Assembly: GCF_000025185.1 (NCBI RefSeq)
Contig: NC_013720.1
Location: 5,704,001-5,768,000, forward strand
Length of the DNA: 64,000 bases
Source: Pirellula staleyi DSM 6068
GTDB lineage: Bacteria; Planctomycetota; Planctomycetia; Pirellulales; Pirellulaceae
Direction of reading: 5' to 3'
Shown here: positions 18,465-27,425 of the stretch, in pieces
Numbering within the stretch: the first letter of the stretch is position 1
How the letters are laid out: every line of letters starts with the position of its first letter
Notes under the pieces: generated by a model
Seen by the model: the letters and a program-made list of their open reading frames with translations, nothing else
What the model was told of the DNA's origin: nothing
The model's database searches: none
Made by a program: the position numbers and the translations under genes

Positions 18465-19142
18465 CTAAGGAACGGGCGCTGCAGGAAACAGTCGTGGAGA
18501 TCTCAGCGAGGGTGGTGAATCTGCTGGTATTGGTCCCTCGTCGGCGGAAGCTCCCTCGAGGGCAGTGTTTCGCGATGAGATTGAACCACCCAGGACGATC
18601 AAGTCATCGCGCAGCATCGCGCGATAGTAGGGATCGACACCGCTGAACTTCTCGTTCAACAGCGCCGGCAGCACCACAACATGCCGGGGCTTTTCGAACA
18701 ACTTTGCTAGTTCAGCAGCTTCCATAGGTGTGCCGTCGATCTTCCAGGCTAAGAGCGATGCGTCGATAGCCACGTGGGTTCGAGTTTCACCTTGAACGGT
18801 TTTCACTGGAACGACGAATGTTTCCATGACATTGACATATTCAGTGTAGGTCTCTTCCTTCATCACACCATTTCCAAGATCAACTAAGCGACTTCGCGTT
18901 TCCGGCACCTTCCTCTGAATCATGCCAGGCCTTTGTTCGACCTTTAGTTGTGGACTCAGCAACTCCAGTCGTGTCCCATCTGCCGAAATCTTGGCAACCT
19001 GCAAGCTCATGAAATCAAAAGCAGGAAATTCTTTGGGACGAAGCGCAGGCCTCTCGACTTTCGCCTCTTGAGCCAATGCGAGCACTGGACAACAAATCAG
19101 GCTGACCAGCAGTATCGCTATACTGTGAACGTGACGAGACAT
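18465..19142 (-). CDS. Secreted hypothetical protein
   Basis: The 225-residue product has a signal peptide (HVHSIAILLVSLICCPVLAL, cleavage after LA-Q). The mature part contains a VVPVKTVQGETRTHVAIDAS segment and a middle portion that reads as beta-rich, then a proline- and serine-rich C-terminus that may be disordered. I recognise no family or catalytic motif. A repeat of the GATGCCGACGCAGTCGG type lies on each side of it. It converges with nothing and has its own promoter region next to the sulfatase gene. Conservation cannot be judged here, but the signal peptide and codon use support a real gene. Confidence 0.75.
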   Translation of the reverse strand: MSRHVHSIAILLVSLICCPVLALAQEAKVERPALRPKEFPAFDFMSLQVAKISADGTRLELLSPQLKVEQRPGMIQRKVPETRSRLVDLGNGVMKEETYTEYVNVMETFVVPVKTVQGETRTHVAIDASLLAWKIDGTPMEAAELAKLFEKPRHVVVLPALLNEKFSGVDPYYRAMLRDDLIVLGGSISSRNTALEGASADEGPIPADSPPSLRSPRLFPAAPVP

Positions 19143-19248
19143 GCATTAGTCCTCGCAGCAGGCAAAGAGTCACCAAGGTTTTCTATTGTCAGCAGCTAGC
19201 CTAGCAAATACCGTACAAAACACCAATTCAACCTTGGTAGTTCGCATT

Positions 19249-19275
19249 GATGCCGACGCAGTCGGTGAGAGGCTT
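19249..19275 (+). repeat. 27-bp repeat, copy 2
   Basis: It begins GATGCCGACGCAGTCGG and ends AGAGGCTT, like 18413-18439. It lies upstream of the sulfatase, inside a frame that is open but should not be read as the N-terminus of that gene. Confidence 0.75.
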
Positions 19276-19365
19276 GCCTTGAGAAAGATGGCCGGCAAAT
19301 TGGCCCAAGGAACTGGCTACAAACCTAGCAATGAATTTTTAGTACGACTGGAAAGAGAGACATCG

Positions 19366-20901
19366 ATGATGCGCATTTTTGTCTTGGCTATGTTGGTCGG
19401 CGCTGCGCTGGCGAGTGCGGGGCCGGATTTTGTCGCTGCGAATGATCGTCCGAATGTGCTGATGATTTTGGTGGACGACCTTAAGCCAGCGCTAGGCTGT
19501 TATGGCGATCCTGTTGCGCAAACGCCCAGTCTCGACAAGCTTGCTGAGCGTGGGATGCGGTTTGAGCGGGCGTACTGTAATCAGGCTGTTTGTGCGCCGT
19601 CGCGATTTACCTTGATGCTCGGTTCGCATTCCACGTCGACCGGCCTGTATGGGCTGGGGAGTCAGCTGCGTCAATTCATTCCCGATGCGGTCACCCTGCC
19701 GCAGTACTTTGCCAAGCATGGCTATCGAACTGAGTCGCTGGGGAAAGTCTTTCACATCGGGCATGGCAATCAAGGTGATCCTGACTCCTTTAGCGTCCCG
19801 CACTTTCACGACAAAGTGATTGAGTATTTGGACCCGGCGAGCACCGATGGTGGCAAGCTAACGCGTGAAGAAGCCTTCTTTACGAATCAGCGACTGGGCG
19901 AGATTGGATCGCTCCCGCGTGGCGCCGCATTTGAAGCGCCAGACGTTGACGATCTGCAGTATGCCGATGGGCGCGTCGCTTCGGAAACAATCAAGCGACT
20001 GCGCGCGGCAAAGCAACTTCGCGACCAGGAAGGGACACCGTTTTTTATCGCTATCGGTTTTGCTCGCCCGCACTTGCCGTTCTGTGCTCCGAAAAAATAT
20101 TGGGACCTGTACGATCGGGCGAAATTGCCGATGCCCGAGTTCGAGCAGCTTCCCATGAATGCGCCGCCGGTAGCGGGCAAACGTGGCGGTGAGATCAGCA
20201 ATTACAAACCGGTCCCCGAGAATGGGAAAGCAGAGTTCAGCGATGAGCTAAAGCGGAATTTGATCCACGGCTATTACGCGAGCATGAGCTTCGTCGACGC
20301 CCAAATCGGGAAGGTTCTGGAAGAGCTGAATGCGTCGGGGCTGGCCGGCAATACCATCGTCGTGCTGTGGGGCGATCACGGCTTTCATCTGGGCGATCTG
20401 GGTATTTGGACGAAGCATACGAATTACGAGCAGGCCAATCGCATTCCGATTGTGATTGTCGCGCCGGGGGTGACTCAGCCTGGAACCGCTACGAAGCAGT
20501 TGGCCGAGAGCGTGGACATCTTCCCCACACTTGCTGAGCTAGCTGGCTTGCCTGCACCTTCGGGTCCACAGCCAATTGACGGCGTGAGCCTAGTGCCGGT
20601 GCTCAAGGACTCGTCGGCTCGAGTTCGCGACCATGCTTATCACGCTTACCCCAAGGCAAAACTGGGCCGAGCGATCAGGACGGACCGTTATCGGCTTGTT
20701 GAGTGGCGAGCGATTGGTGCCGCGCCCGAGTCTGCCGTGTATGAACTTTACGACTACGATGCTGATCCGCTGGAGCGCGAAAACCTTGCTGCAAAGCAGC
20801 CCGAGGTGGTGGAGTCACTCAAGATGACGCTGGCGAAATATCCACAGCCTGTTTTGGGAACTCCTCGCGGAGCAGCGAAAGATCGAAGCCCCGAAAAATG
20901 A
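19366..20901 (+). CDS. Sulfatase, iduronate-2-sulfatase-like, secreted
   Basis: The 511-residue form starts at ATG 19366 and has a signal peptide (MMRIFVLAMLVGAALASA). A frame open to 19186 would include the 27-bp repeat and is unlikely. The metal site starts with VLMILVDDLKP. The sulfatase signature CAPSR holds Cys76, which an anaerobic or formylglycine-generating enzyme would convert to formylglycine. GDHGFHLGD near residue 335 supplies further metal ligands. Similar proteins in planctomycetes are annotated as iduronate-2-sulfatases and act on sulfated polysaccharides in the periplasm or outside the cell; the exact substrate is unknown. It converges with the lipoprotein gene at 21005. Confidence 0.93.
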   Translation: MMRIFVLAMLVGAALASAGPDFVAANDRPNVLMILVDDLKPALGCYGDPVAQTPSLDKLAERGMRFERAYCNQAVCAPSRFTLMLGSHSTSTGLYGLGSQLRQFIPDAVTLPQYFAKHGYRTESLGKVFHIGHGNQGDPDSFSVPHFHDKVIEYLDPASTDGGKLTREEAFFTNQRLGEIGSLPRGAAFEAPDVDDLQYADGRVASETIKRLRAAKQLRDQEGTPFFIAIGFARPHLPFCAPKKYWDLYDRAKLPMPEFEQLPMNAPPVAGKRGGEISNYKPVPENGKAEFSDELKRNLIHGYYASMSFVDAQIGKVLEELNASGLAGNTIVVLWGDHGFHLGDLGIWTKHTNYEQANRIPIVIVAPGVTQPGTATKQLAESVDIFPTLAELAGLPAPSGPQPIDGVSLVPVLKDSSARVRDHAYHAYPKAKLGRAIRTDRYRLVEWRAIGAAPESAVYELYDYDADPLERENLAAKQPEVVESLKMTLAKYPQPVLGTPRGAAKDRSPEK

Positions 20902-20912
20902 AGGCGGTCTTC

Positions 20913-20929
20913 GGCCGGTCGAGCCGGCC
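20913..20929. repeat. GC-rich palindrome between convergent genes
   Basis: GGCCGG, TCGAG and CCGGCC form a 6-bp stem just after the sulfatase stop, followed by TTACTTT. It may serve as a weak terminator between the convergent genes or be a dispersed repeat. Confidence 0.4.
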
Positions 20930-21004
20930 TTACTTTCGATTCGTCGACGAGCGATGTTCGAGGGCGCCTGCAGCTGCGCTGCTACGGTATTCAATGGGCC
21001 GTGA

Positions 21005-21892
21005 TTAAGGTGACGAGGGGGATTCGTCGGCGATTGGTAGTGGGTGAGTGGCGAGCCAAGTGCGGAGTGAGGTTTTGCCATCGGCCAAGTAGCTGGTGTC
21101 GAGAAACATCGCACCAAACTCCTGCGAGACGGAACTAGCGCCGGTGAGGCAGATTTCGACGTAGGCCGGGTTGGGCTCGATGGTGTTGTCGATCACCTGG
21201 CGACCTTCGACCACTTCATCCTCGGCACAGAGCACGTAGGCCAGAAACGGCTCGTCTGTGGGCGAGTCCCAGCGAATGCTGGTGACAGGACGCAGATGAT
21301 AGCCGTGCTCGCGCTTCCGTAGGCCATCCAGATCTTGTACAGCGACCGAAAGAATGCGGCCGTTGAACCAATCGTTGCTGCGACCGGTCGCCACCATGTT
21401 GAGCGCCGCACGCTCGTCGGGCTGCGGGTTGCCTCCGAGTTCTTCCAGGACGCTGCCTGGAATCAGGTAGTTAAAGAGCCGCTTTGCGCCGACGGCAACG
21501 ACTGGAAAGAATTCCTCTTCGTTTACCCCTTGGATGTCCTCCGCAGCGGACTCCAGATTGAGCAGACTGCCAATGCCCACAATCAGCACACGCTGGTTGG
21601 GCTGCTGGCGAATATGCTCCTCGAGATTCGTCCAGGGGAAGTCAAAGCCGCTGGCACTACGATGCTGCTCATGGGCGGCAGTCAGCTTATCGAGCAGAGC
21701 CTGTGGAACCTGCGAGGTGGGAGCCGTGGCGGGTGCTGCGGGAGTTTCGGCCAGCTGGCCGCACCCTGCGAATAAGAGACAGAGCACAGCAACAATGGCG
21801 CTGCGAATCAAATGCCGAATAGCTTTTTCGATTGTATCCAACACAAACGGGCTGTCGACGCGCGAAAGCGAAGACCATGGCGTTAAACGCAT
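21005..21892 (-). CDS. Hypothetical lipoprotein
   Basis: The start at 21892 follows AGGG by 7 bases and gives 295 residues; a further ATG at 21919 is possible. A hydrophobic segment (SAIVAVLCLLFAGC) ends in a lipobox, so the protein is probably lipidated after a rather long n-region of about 35 residues. The mature part has a segment RVLIVGIGSLLNLESAAEDI that recalls the glycine-serine-leucine loop of gamma-glutamylcyclotransferase-like folds, followed by a conserved-looking C-terminal half (AYVEICLTGASS). That resemblance is weak, and I do not assign a function. It converges with the sulfatase gene and follows pfp on the same strand. Confidence 0.65.
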   Translation of the reverse strand: MRLTPWSSLSRVDSPFVLDTIEKAIRHLIRSAIVAVLCLLFAGCGQLAETPAAPATAPTSQVPQALLDKLTAAHEQHRSASGFDFPWTNLEEHIRQQPNQRVLIVGIGSLLNLESAAEDIQGVNEEEFFPVVAVGAKRLFNYLIPGSVLEELGGNPQPDERAALNMVATGRSNDWFNGRILSVAVQDLDGLRKREHGYHLRPVTSIRWDSPTDEPFLAYVLCAEDEVVEGRQVIDNTIEPNPAYVEICLTGASSVSQEFGAMFLDTSYLADGKTSLRTWLATHPLPIADESPSSP

Positions 21893-21980
21893 GCGACAGC
21901 CCTTTGTGCCCCAGTGCAACGCAACCCGGGGGCGATGTTTTCAGCAGGCGAGTGACACTCGTTCGTTGGCCGGTGCAGCC

Positions 21981-22040
21981 AGCCCTACGATGACTAGCCC
22001 TACGATGACTAGCCCTACGATGACTAGCTCTGCGGTGATT
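21981..22040. repeat. 15-bp tandem repeat, three exact copies and one diverged
   Basis: AGCCCTACGATGACT is repeated exactly at 21981, 21996 and 22011. A fourth unit at 22026-22040 has four changes and reaches into the stop codon of pfp (TTA at 22039-22041). The array lies between pfp and the lipoprotein gene. Confidence 0.9.
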
Positions 22041-23343
22041 ACTCGTTGACGTAGGTTTCGAGGAAGCGGGCGAGGCGGTGGAAGTCGCTGCCTGTTTCGA
22101 TGAAGCGAACGACGGTGACGAGGGTTTGTGGGTCGACCAGCTTTTCAAACGGCACATAGTGCAGCTGCAATTGGCCGGTGACCGAAACCATGACGCCGTT
22201 GTGTCCTTCTTCGACCAGGGCGCGATAGGCACCGACGCCGAGTTGGCTGCCGAGCATTACGTCGAAAGCGTGTGGTTTGGCACAGCGCGATTCGTAGCCC
22301 AGCTGCAGGCCGGTGACCTTGCGGCTCTTGCCCGATGCTTTCTTGTAAGCATCACTCACCAGCTTCGAGAACATGCGGCCCAGGTTGACGTGCGAAATCG
22401 AGATATGGCCGTGATCGTCGCGCGGAATCCCTTCGAGGTATTTCATCGGGAGGAGTTCGGCGAGTCCCTCGGCCATGACGATCACGCCAAACTCTTTGCG
22501 CTCGTCGTCGCGGGCCATCATCAGCTTGACGATGCGGCCGACGACGCGCTCGACGTCCATGATGTCGCGAGTATCGTTTTCGCCCGTCTTGGGATTGGGG
22601 ACGGTTTCGGTCGTGCGATAGCTGCCGATGATGTCTTCAACGCTGATCACCAAGCTGGCTTCGCCGGCGATGGCGGCACCGTACGACAGCCAACCTGCGC
22701 TGCGGCCCATCGTTTCGGTGAGGAAGTAGGCGCGGCTCGCTTCAGCATCGGCCAGCAGGTTGCGAATTTCGGAGGCGAGCGTTTCGACAGCGGTGAAATA
22801 GCCGAACGTGAAGTCGATCCCCATGTAATCGTTGTCGATCGTTTTGGGGAGATGCACGACCGGGATGCGCTTGGCCGAAGCGGGCAAGGTGTCCTGGTAC
22901 ATCTTGAACTTGTTGGCGGTTTTGAGGGTGTCGTCGCCACCGATGGAGATGAGGGCATCGACGCCGAGCGAGCAGAGCCCTTCGTAGACGCGGCGCATCG
23001 GGGCCGACAGCTGCGGGTCCTTCAGGTGATCGGGGTGCGAGATGTGCTTGCCGGGATTGGCGCGGGCGGTGCCGATCATGATCCCTTGCGAGCTGCGGGT
23101 TCGCTTGAGGACTTTGTGGGTGATGTTGACGTAGTGCTTGTCGGCTTCGAGCGGCTTCTCGGGGGAGTAGTCGATGAGGTTCGAGTAGCCGTACTGAATG
23201 CCGTAGACCTCGATGTTGTTTCGCAAAAACGAAACAGCGGCGGTCGAGATCACGGCGTTAGCGCCGGGAGCTGGTCCACCTGCAAAGAGGATCGCCACAC
23301 GTTTAATGGAGGTGTTTTTTTTCACCGGAGTCGTCATGGACAT
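22039..23343 (-). CDS. pfp: Pyrophosphate-dependent 6-phosphofructokinase
   Basis: The product interconverts fructose 6-phosphate and fructose 1,6-bisphosphate. Two sequence signatures point to pyrophosphate rather than ATP as phosphoryl donor: IGGDDTLK near residue 135, with Asp where ATP enzymes have Gly, and PKTIDND near residue 163, with Lys where ATP enzymes have Gly. The PPi reaction is reversible, so the enzyme can work in glycolysis and gluconeogenesis. The start at 23343 (MSMTTPVKK) has GAAGG about 10 bases upstream; the frame is open to 23457 but without family similarity. The 434-residue length fits the long PFK subgroup. The upstream leader contains strong hairpins. Confidence 0.92.
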   Translation of the reverse strand: MSMTTPVKKNTSIKRVAILFAGGPAPGANAVISTAAVSFLRNNIEVYGIQYGYSNLIDYSPEKPLEADKHYVNITHKVLKRTRSSQGIMIGTARANPGKHISHPDHLKDPQLSAPMRRVYEGLCSLGVDALISIGGDDTLKTANKFKMYQDTLPASAKRIPVVHLPKTIDNDYMGIDFTFGYFTAVETLASEIRNLLADAEASRAYFLTETMGRSAGWLSYGAAIAGEASLVISVEDIIGSYRTTETVPNPKTGENDTRDIMDVERVVGRIVKLMMARDDERKEFGVIVMAEGLAELLPMKYLEGIPRDDHGHISISHVNLGRMFSKLVSDAYKKASGKSRKVTGLQLGYESRCAKPHAFDVMLGSQLGVGAYRALVEEGHNGVMVSVTGQLQLHYVPFEKLVDPQTLVTVVRFIETGSDFHRLARFLETYVNE

Positions 23344-23693
23344 GCAATTAAAACCTTCACGCGGAAACGAAGTCGCCCGAGATTGCCAGCAACCATAGCG
23401 CTGGCTCATGCCTGGCGGAGAAGCGCCAGTGGCAGAGGTGAGGAGAGAGTTCCGCACAGGAGCCGGAGAATCGCTGTTGGCAAACCGTAGATTGTAGAAA
23501 CGGCACCCGCTGGAGCCAAGCGGCCTCCGGAGGGTGCCGGCGATCCGTGTGAGGTGAAGGTTCCGCGTAGTAACCGCGCCGCTGGGGGCAATAAAAAGCG
23601 TTACTGTGGCAAGGCTTAGCGCAGCAATTCGAGAGCCAGGAAACAGGGTCGGATCCTGGCTGCGAGTCGCTATAGCAATCGTGGCGGCCGGCG
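23344..23693. other. Leader region of pfp with hairpins
   Basis: No gene. On the transcribed strand two stem-loops are clear: CTGGCG/CGCCAG at 23412-23429, and a longer structure at 23501-23539 with an outer 8-bp stem CGGCACCC/GGGTGCCG and an inner GGAG/CTCC stem. They lie 69 and 158 bases before the start codon. Confidence 0.5.
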
Positions 23694-24392
23694 CTAGCGG
23701 CCGAGCGCGGGGACGATCACCTGCTCGGCAATGGTCGAGGAGATGCCGAGGGCGGTGGCGATTTGACTGGCGAGCTGCCGTTCTTCCATCGTGATGCTAC
23801 GCCCCCCGGCGATCATGCCGGTGATGGCCTGCATGATGGCCGACAGCTGCTGGGGGGTGAATTGCCCGGAGACTTGCCGCGCGTAGGGGACAATATTCTG
23901 CCCCGACTGAATCACCTGCTGCCATTCACCATTGACTTGGTCGGGGGTCAAGGGCTGCCCGACGAGTCGATGAAACTCGTTGCAAAGCGAGGTCATGTGC
24001 CCTTCGTTGGGGCGCGGAAGTGCCGCCAGGGAAAGGACCAGCAGCCGACGACTGGTGGCCACCATCTGCTGGCGCACGGCGTTGGGATCGGGCTCGTCGA
24101 AAGGGATCGCCCCCGATGCAGCAGCAGCGCCGCGGGCAACCATCATCGGGTCGCTCACCTGCTGCGATGGCTCGGGCGAATAGTTCAGCACTTCGGGGCC
24201 GAACGTGGCGCCGCAAGTGCCGCATTCGATGTATTCCCCGGCCCGGTACATCGGAAACACGGGAATGAAGTAGAGCGTGAACCAGCGGCGAATTTCTTTG
24301 TGAGTAAACACGCGGCTGGGGCCGCACCGAGGGCAATGAAAGTTTCCCTGGGTCACTGTCCGCTCAATACCACGACTTCCGTAGATGATCAT
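23694..24392 (-). CDS. Zinc-ribbon protein with TerB-like C-terminal domain
   Basis: The 232-residue protein starts MIIYGSRGIERTV and has a zinc ribbon formed by CPRCG (near 20) and CGTCG (near 58), with a short hydrophobic segment RRWFTLYFIPVFPMY between them, a pattern of the zinc-ribbon_15 type. The C-terminal half, about 150-230, is helical (IMQAITGMIAGGRSITMEER) and resembles TerB-like (DjlA/TerB) modules. The function is unknown; TerB-like domains occur in tellurite-resistance and membrane-stress systems, but no other ter gene is nearby. It lies between thiO and pfp on the same strand, each separated by more than 130 bases. Confidence 0.75.
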   Translation of the reverse strand: MIIYGSRGIERTVTQGNFHCPRCGPSRVFTHKEIRRWFTLYFIPVFPMYRAGEYIECGTCGATFGPEVLNYSPEPSQQVSDPMMVARGAAAASGAIPFDEPDPNAVRQQMVATSRRLLVLSLAALPRPNEGHMTSLCNEFHRLVGQPLTPDQVNGEWQQVIQSGQNIVPYARQVSGQFTPQQLSAIMQAITGMIAGGRSITMEERQLASQIATALGISSTIAEQVIVPALGR

Positions 24393-24542
24393 CGCGCTGC
24401 ACTCCGCCTAGTTACTGATCCCAAAGACTGCCTGCTCGCTCCAAGGTGCAATCCGCACTTTCGGGGGACGTAGAATAATCCTTTACGCCGAGCCATTACA
24501 AGCTTTTTTTGGATCAAAATCTCGAAGTGGAGCGAGTTGCTT

Positions 24543-25655
24543 TTAGCGCAGGACGCAAAACGGCGAAAGATCGACCGCCGGCGTGATCCCCGAAATCAAG
24601 TCGCTCATCACCATGGCTGTGGCGGGAGACAAGTAGAGCCCACTTCGAAAGTGTCCGGCGGCGACAAATGCGTTGGCTAAATTCGGCAGCTTTCCGAGGT
24701 ACGGAAAACCATCGTACGAAGCGGGCCGCAGGCCAGCCCACGATTGCACGACCTGTGCGCTCGCGAGGCTAGGGACAAGCTCGATGGCAAACTGATGCAA
24801 GTCGGCTAGAGCTTCTTCGGTGTTGCGTTTGTCGAAGCCGACTTCTTCTTCGGTGGCGCCGATCAGCAGATGGCCATCGTCGCGCGGCACCATGTAGCGC
24901 GGGCCTTCGTTCACAATGGTGCGGAGGATCGGGGCGTCGGTTTTGAGCAGCAGCATTTGTCCGCGTATCGGCAGAACACCCACTTCAAAACCGAGCTTCT
25001 GCAGCAGAATGCCGGACCACGCGCCGGTGGCGATGCAGTAGTTTTTGGCCCGCAATTCGCCTTGCGAGGTGATGGCGGCCACCACTTCGCCACCGTGCAA
25101 CTGCAGATCGACGAGCGGGCTGTTTTCAATCAGCTCGACTCCCGCTTGCTGACAGGCGCGAATGAGCGACTGCAGATGCCGAGGATTGCGAATCTGACAT
25201 TCTTCCGGCAGAAAGTAGGTGGCGCGGAGCGGCTTCGACGACGGGGCTGGGGCGATGGCCGGTTCGATTTCGCGAAGGCGCGCGGGGGTGAGTTTTTCGA
25301 TCTGCACCTGTTCGTCGCTGGCAAGCTGGCTCCAGGCGACTAGCGAAGCAACTTCGCCAGCCGAGCGCGCGAGATAGATAGCCCCGTTTTGCTGATAGCC
25401 GTTGTGAATGCCAGTTTCACGGAGGAGTCGCGCCGACCATTCGCGATGCATTTCAAATGCCATGGCGCGAAGCTGATCGTAGGGATGAATCGCCAGGGGA
25501 CGTGCGGCGGGAGGAAGAATTCCGGCACCGGCCCAGCTTGCTTCACGCGCCAGTTTTCCCTGGTCCACCAGCTGCACCGATTGGCCACGACGCGCGAGCT
25601 CCCAAGCGATCGAGAGTCCGATCACACCACCACCAATCACCAGGCAATCGTTCAT
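24543..25655 (-). CDS. thiO: Glycine oxidase ThiO
   Basis: This FAD-dependent amine oxidase of the DAO family oxidises glycine to iminoglyoxylate (dehydroglycine), the precursor for the thiazole of thiamin in aerobic bacteria. The N-terminal dinucleotide-binding motif VIGGGVIGLSIAWELARRG is clear, followed by EASWAGAGILPP. A C-terminal block GHFRSGLYLSPATA is typical. The 370 residues match the family. No other thiamin gene is in the window. It is the third gene of a reverse-strand run after the glutaredoxin-like and DUF2064 genes, 71 bases after the latter. Confidence 0.9.
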   Translation of the reverse strand: MNDCLVIGGGVIGLSIAWELARRGQSVQLVDQGKLAREASWAGAGILPPAARPLAIHPYDQLRAMAFEMHREWSARLLRETGIHNGYQQNGAIYLARSAGEVASLVAWSQLASDEQVQIEKLTPARLREIEPAIAPAPSSKPLRATYFLPEECQIRNPRHLQSLIRACQQAGVELIENSPLVDLQLHGGEVVAAITSQGELRAKNYCIATGAWSGILLQKLGFEVGVLPIRGQMLLLKTDAPILRTIVNEGPRYMVPRDDGHLLIGATEEEVGFDKRNTEEALADLHQFAIELVPSLASAQVVQSWAGLRPASYDGFPYLGKLPNLANAFVAAGHFRSGLYLSPATAMVMSDLISGITPAVDLSPFCVLR

Positions 25656-25726
25656 CGAAATCGCTTCAAACGATGGAAAGAAAATTGAGTACCGAGAAGG
25701 TCGCGGCCCCCTCCCCTGCTCTGCGC

Positions 25727-26464
25727 TTATTGCTGCTGCATGGCTTGCGAATTGGCTTGCTCACGAAGCTCGCGGAGCTTTCGCTCGAGCGCTACTAAAT
25801 CGGGTTCAGCCCGATCGGGATCGGCAACCGAGCGACGCGCTAGTTGCTGCATCAGCCGCTCGAGATCGCTCGGCTCATCACAATCGTACCATGCGGGGAG
25901 CAGATGCACGGAGAGCCCAGCGGCGGCGATGCGCGCGAGCGTTTGCTGCAGAACCTGCGGGGTGCTCCAGGCGATTGATTGAAAAATCGTGATGGCGGGT
26001 TGCGAGAGCCCCACGAGATAGTAGCCACCATCTTCGCTCGGACCGAGCACGATGTCGTGCGTCGCCAGTTGCGCGAAAGCTTCGTCTATATAGTCGCGGG
26101 GAAGATCGGGCGAGTCGCTGCCGATCAACAGCAGGCGCTGACAACCGGCGTGGAACGCAGCGCTAGTGCAGCTGATGAGTCGCTCGCCTAGATCGCCCGG
26201 CGATTGCTCGGTGAGGTGCCAGGCTGCAGGGGCAAGCGATGCGATGAGCGCGGCGAACTGGTCGCGGGCGGTCGCCGGAGCAAAACAGATCGCGCGCTCG
26301 TCGGCCACCGATTTCCAGCGCGCAACTACTGCCTCGACCAAATATTTTTGCACGAGCGCCGCATGCTCGAACCCCAGCAGAGGCGCGAGGCGTGTTTTGG
26401 CGCTCCCGGCCTGCCAGTACTTGGCCATCAAGACCAGGCGCGATCGCGCTGGGCTGGTTGTCAC
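25727..26464 (-). CDS. TIGR04282/DUF2064 family glycosyltransferase-like protein
   Basis: The 245-residue protein belongs to the DUF2064 group of GT-A-like nucleotidyl or glycosyl transferases, seen in KTRLAPLLG near residue 25, LLLIGSDSPDLPRDYI near 115 and GPSEDGGYYLVGL near 145. Members are annotated as arsenosugar biosynthesis glycosyltransferases, but a role in arsenic metabolism cannot be claimed here because no ars genes are adjacent. The GTG start at 26464 overlaps the TGA of the upstream glutaredoxin-like gene by four bases (GTGA), which supports both gene ends and suggests coupled translation. Confidence 0.88.
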   Translation of the reverse strand: MTTSPARSRLVLMAKYWQAGSAKTRLAPLLGFEHAALVQKYLVEAVVARWKSVADERAICFAPATARDQFAALIASLAPAAWHLTEQSPGDLGERLISCTSAAFHAGCQRLLLIGSDSPDLPRDYIDEAFAQLATHDIVLGPSEDGGYYLVGLSQPAITIFQSIAWSTPQVLQQTLARIAAAGLSVHLLPAWYDCDEPSDLERLMQQLARRSVADPDRAEPDLVALERKLRELREQANSQAMQQQ

Positions 26465-26790
26465 TGGGGCGCAGCTTCAGCAGCCAAGATGCGTTTGAGC
26501 AGGACTTCGTTCACCTTGGCGCGGAAACGGATCTTCCCATCGATTTCGACCACGGGAACGCAGCTGGTGTATTTGCCGCGCAGCTCGGGGTCGGCATCGA
26601 TATCGATCTTCGTGGGAGTAAGTCCATGGCGGACGAGGATTTCGATCGCCTCGTCGCACAGGTGGCACCCCTGGCGCGTGTAGACAACAGCCGAATGCTC
26701 GCTCGGAGCGACTTTGTTTCCACCACCACAAGCGGCATCGGCCGAACTGCGGCTGCCGAACAGACTCGAGAGTTGCGAAAGCAGGCCGAT
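26461..26790 (-). CDS. Glutaredoxin-like thiol protein with a non-canonical start
   Basis: The frame encodes VVYTRQGCHLCDEAIEIL, then TKIDIDADPELRGKY and CVPVVEIDGKIRF, which is the thioredoxin fold of the glutaredoxin/DUF836 type with a CxxC redox site and cis-proline (VPVV). Between the in-frame TGA at 26803-26805 and the CxxC there is no ATG, GTG or TTG. A strong Shine-Dalgarno AAGGAG (opposite 26797-26802) lies 6 bases before an ATC at 26790, which I take as the probable start; GTC at 26793 and CTG at 26784 are alternatives. The product would have 109 residues. The stop overlaps the next gene by four bases. Confidence 0.75.
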   Translation of the reverse strand: MGLLSQLSSLFGSRSSADAACGGGNKVAPSEHSAVVYTRQGCHLCDEAIEILVRHGLTPTKIDIDADPELRGKYTSCVPVVEIDGKIRFRAKVNEVLLKRILAAEAAPQ

Positions 26791-27425
26791 GACAGGCTCC
26801 TTTCAAGCGGGAGGGAAAGAATCGTGTGCCTAAGCACTTATTATTGACAAAAGGGGGGCGTTGACCACATGCTTCCGACTTCATGGTGGGGCTAGCAAGT
26901 GGGGTTCTGCCAGCATGCGGATTGCTTCATTTTGTCGCAAACCGTGTTAGAATACGAGTGTTGATGCTTGATGCCCGGAAAAACTCGGTGTAGGTTTGGC
27001 AAGCAATCCAAGGTTTTTCTGGGAAGAAACTGCTAGTTTTTTGTGAGATAGTCACTGGATTATCTGGTCGTCTTGCGAACGAATCACGCCCTGAAAGGCG
27101 GCTTTCGGCTCGCAGCGGACAGTTGTCGTAGCGACGACCGAATGAAAATGCGGCAAATCTCCACCAGCACGTCGAGCCGATAAGCATTGTGGCACGAAGC
27201 CTCTGTGGCCCAAGGTGTCCTGCTGAGCGTGACTTGTTGACCTGCCCTTTGTGGCAGCTCACGAGCTTCCGCGATTGCCCGGCGCGGAGTGTTAGTGGTT
27301 GGAAGCCGGTTGCCAGTAACAGTGAATTCGCTGCAGCGAGTGAAAACTTGGCTACAGCGGCGACAGTTGTCGGCGGTCTTTGGGGGACTGCCGAACTCCC
27401 GTGCCTCGAGGCGGATTTGAGCGGC

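Noticed and set aside
22078-23490. 470-codon forward ORF opposite pfp
   Set aside because: It mirrors the conserved phosphofructokinase frame and has no recognisable domain.
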